From the NCBI GenBank assembly GCA_963748005.1, contig CAVVHH010000002.1:3348001-3412000 (forward strand): 64,000 nucleotides of DNA, read 5' to 3'. This stretch comes from CAILZL01 sp963748005. Its GTDB lineage: Bacteria > Pseudomonadota > Gammaproteobacteria > Steroidobacterales > Steroidobacteraceae. The first letter of the stretch is position 1, and each line of letters opens with the position of its first letter. Positions 62,938-64,000 of the stretch are shown here, in pieces. The notes under the pieces were generated by a model that ran no database searches, was not told the DNA's origin, and worked only from the letters and a program-made list of their open reading frames with translations. The position numbers and the translations under genes are program-made.

Positions 62938-64000
62938 ATGCGAAAGAGAAATTTACGACCAAGCTGGACTGCGGGCTTGATGGGGCTCCTTGCAGGCCAG
63001 GTAATCCATGCGCAGACAGTCGCACTGGAACTGGAAGAGGTCGTCGTCACCGGTTCGCGCGTCGTCAAGAACGGCAATGACAGCCCCACACCGGTAACAG
63101 TTGTCAGCGTGGCGGATTCGGAGCAGGTGCGTCCTGCCACGATCGCAGAACAGCTGAACGACATGCCGCAGTTTTCCGGATCGCAGGGCCAGCAGAACGG
63201 CATCGGCTCCGGTAGCGCCAATGGCGGTAATCCCAATGGCCAGGCGAATGTGCTGAATCTGCGCAATTTCGGCCAGACCCGCACACTGATTCTGTTTGAC
63301 GGCCACCGCGTGGCGTCGACTTCGCCAAATGGCACGGTTGACGTCGACATGATTCCACAGATACTGCTGCAGCGTGTTGACGTGGTGACCGGTGGCGCTT
63401 CGGCGGTGTACGGCGCGGACGCAGTGACGGGTGTTGTCAATTTCATCACCGACAAGAATTTCAGCGGTATGAAGATCAACGGTCAGGTCGGCCAGTCTGA
63501 CCAGAACGATGATCGCGGCGGGGCTATCGGTATCGCCTGGGGTGGCGACCTGTTTGGCGGTCGCGGACATATGCTGGCCAGTTATGAGTACCGCGGTGAC
63601 GAGGGCGTTGATCGCACCACCAGTCGCGAGTGGTTTCGCAGAAGGCCGTATGTTGAACAGATTTCCAACACCGCCACGCTGACGCAGTTTGGGCTGGTGA
63701 TGAATGCCACCAACAATGACAGATCCTTTGGTGGCGTGATCCTGCCACCCAATGCAACAACGACGGGCCTGCCTTACAACCAGTATTTCATTTCGAACGG
63801 CGTTCTGGCGCCGGTCGATTTCGGCATAAGAACGCCAGTAGCAAACATCAGTTCCGGCGGCTCCGGTGCGTACTTCGATCCTTCGCTCAAGGGTCAGCTG
63901 AAGATGCATCAGGTGTTTGCGCGCATGGACTATGACTTTACCGATACCGTGCACGGCTATTTCAAGGCCTCTGGCACCAAGAACTACAACGCCGCCTACA
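62938..64000 (+). CDS. TonB-dependent receptor 5 (partial, runs off window)
   Basis: The first 354 codons of a receptor closely related to receptor 3. It has a signal peptide (SWTAGLMGLLAGQVIHAQ), plug segments EEVVVTGSRVVKNGNDSP, LRNFGQTRTLILFDGHRV and VDVVTGGASAVYGADAVTG, and early barrel strands with HQVFARMDYDFTDTVHGYFK. GGAGGGGAG precedes ATG 62938, as in receptor 3. The protein begins directly with the signal peptide and plug, without an STN domain. The end lies beyond 64000. Its start and plug are nearer to receptor 3 than to receptor 4, suggesting that 3 and 5 are the younger pair. Confidence 0.92.
   Translation, partial: MRKRNLRPSWTAGLMGLLAGQVIHAQTVALELEEVVVTGSRVVKNGNDSPTPVTVVSVADSEQVRPATIAEQLNDMPQFSGSQGQQNGIGSGSANGGNPNGQANVLNLRNFGQTRTLILFDGHRVASTSPNGTVDVDMIPQILLQRVDVVTGGASAVYGADAVTGVVNFITDKNFSGMKINGQVGQSDQNDDRGGAIGIAWGGDLFGGRGHMLASYEYRGDEGVDRTTSREWFRRRPYVEQISNTATLTQFGLVMNATNNDRSFGGVILPPNATTTGLPYNQYFISNGVLAPVDFGIRTPVANISSGGSGAYFDPSLKGQLKMHQVFARMDYDFTDTVHGYFKASGTKNYNAAY

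Noticed and set aside
1..64000. CRISPR arrays, tRNA and rRNA genes
   Set aside because: No regularly spaced repeats, cloverleaf-like sequences or rRNA motifs were seen by eye.

Overview
The window reads as a high-GC proteobacterial chromosome, most likely a gammaproteobacterium of the Steroidobacter/Nevskia kind, though sphingomonads share much of this content. The grounds are five large TonB-dependent receptors of one subfamily (plug opening with NGNDSP.PVTV), FecI/FecR signalling and many secreted hydrolases. This placement is inference. I saw no rRNA, tRNA or CRISPR array.

Region 1 (0-17 kb) holds two long paralogues of the UGSC family. The gene at 193 has Cys at codon 105. The gene at 11349 has an in-frame UGA at exactly codon 105, in the motif C-U-G-S-C, and a bacterial-SECIS-like hairpin directly follows. 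It is therefore read here as one 573-residue selenoprotein. Around the pair lie a LUD-domain protein, two TonB receptors, a PepSY membrane protein, a 66-residue ORF, an MFS carrier, a CocE/NonD hydrolase and a convergent GntR/FCD regulator.

Region 2 (18-32 kb) is catabolic. A beta-propeller lactonase is divergent from a MaoC-like hydratase followed by two CoA-transferases. Then come gallate dioxygenase and a translationally coupled enoyl-CoA hydratase / hydroxyacyl-CoA dehydrogenase / 3-oxoadipyl-CoA thiolase operon, a CapA-like protein and a thioredoxin-reductase-like flavoprotein.

Region 3 (32-54 kb) is rich in exported enzymes and in decay: a broken aldo/keto reductase, two metallo-beta-lactamase-fold enzymes, two paralogous esterases, a glycine-rich protein, a cupin, a GlcG/HbpS protein, a three-subunit GMC dehydrogenase, an AraC regulator and an aldonolactone-oxidase-like flavoprotein. 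An insertion sequence (50566-51861, TSD ATAG) splits an amidohydrolase. A second cupin copy and two lactonases survive only as fragments.

Region 4 (54-64 kb) carries three more TonB receptors, the last cut by the window end, and a FecI/FecR pair. The three receptors share a related leader. The first keeps a relic of a lost STN signalling domain upstream of its present start.

A recurring regulatory signature links the regions. Tandem GTnnAC-like cores exactly 12 bp apart precede the LUD gene, TonB receptors 1, 2 and 3, the lactonase/MaoC divergent promoter and one esterase (three cores there). I infer one regulon across uptake and catabolic genes; the GntR protein in the window is a plausible but unproven regulator.
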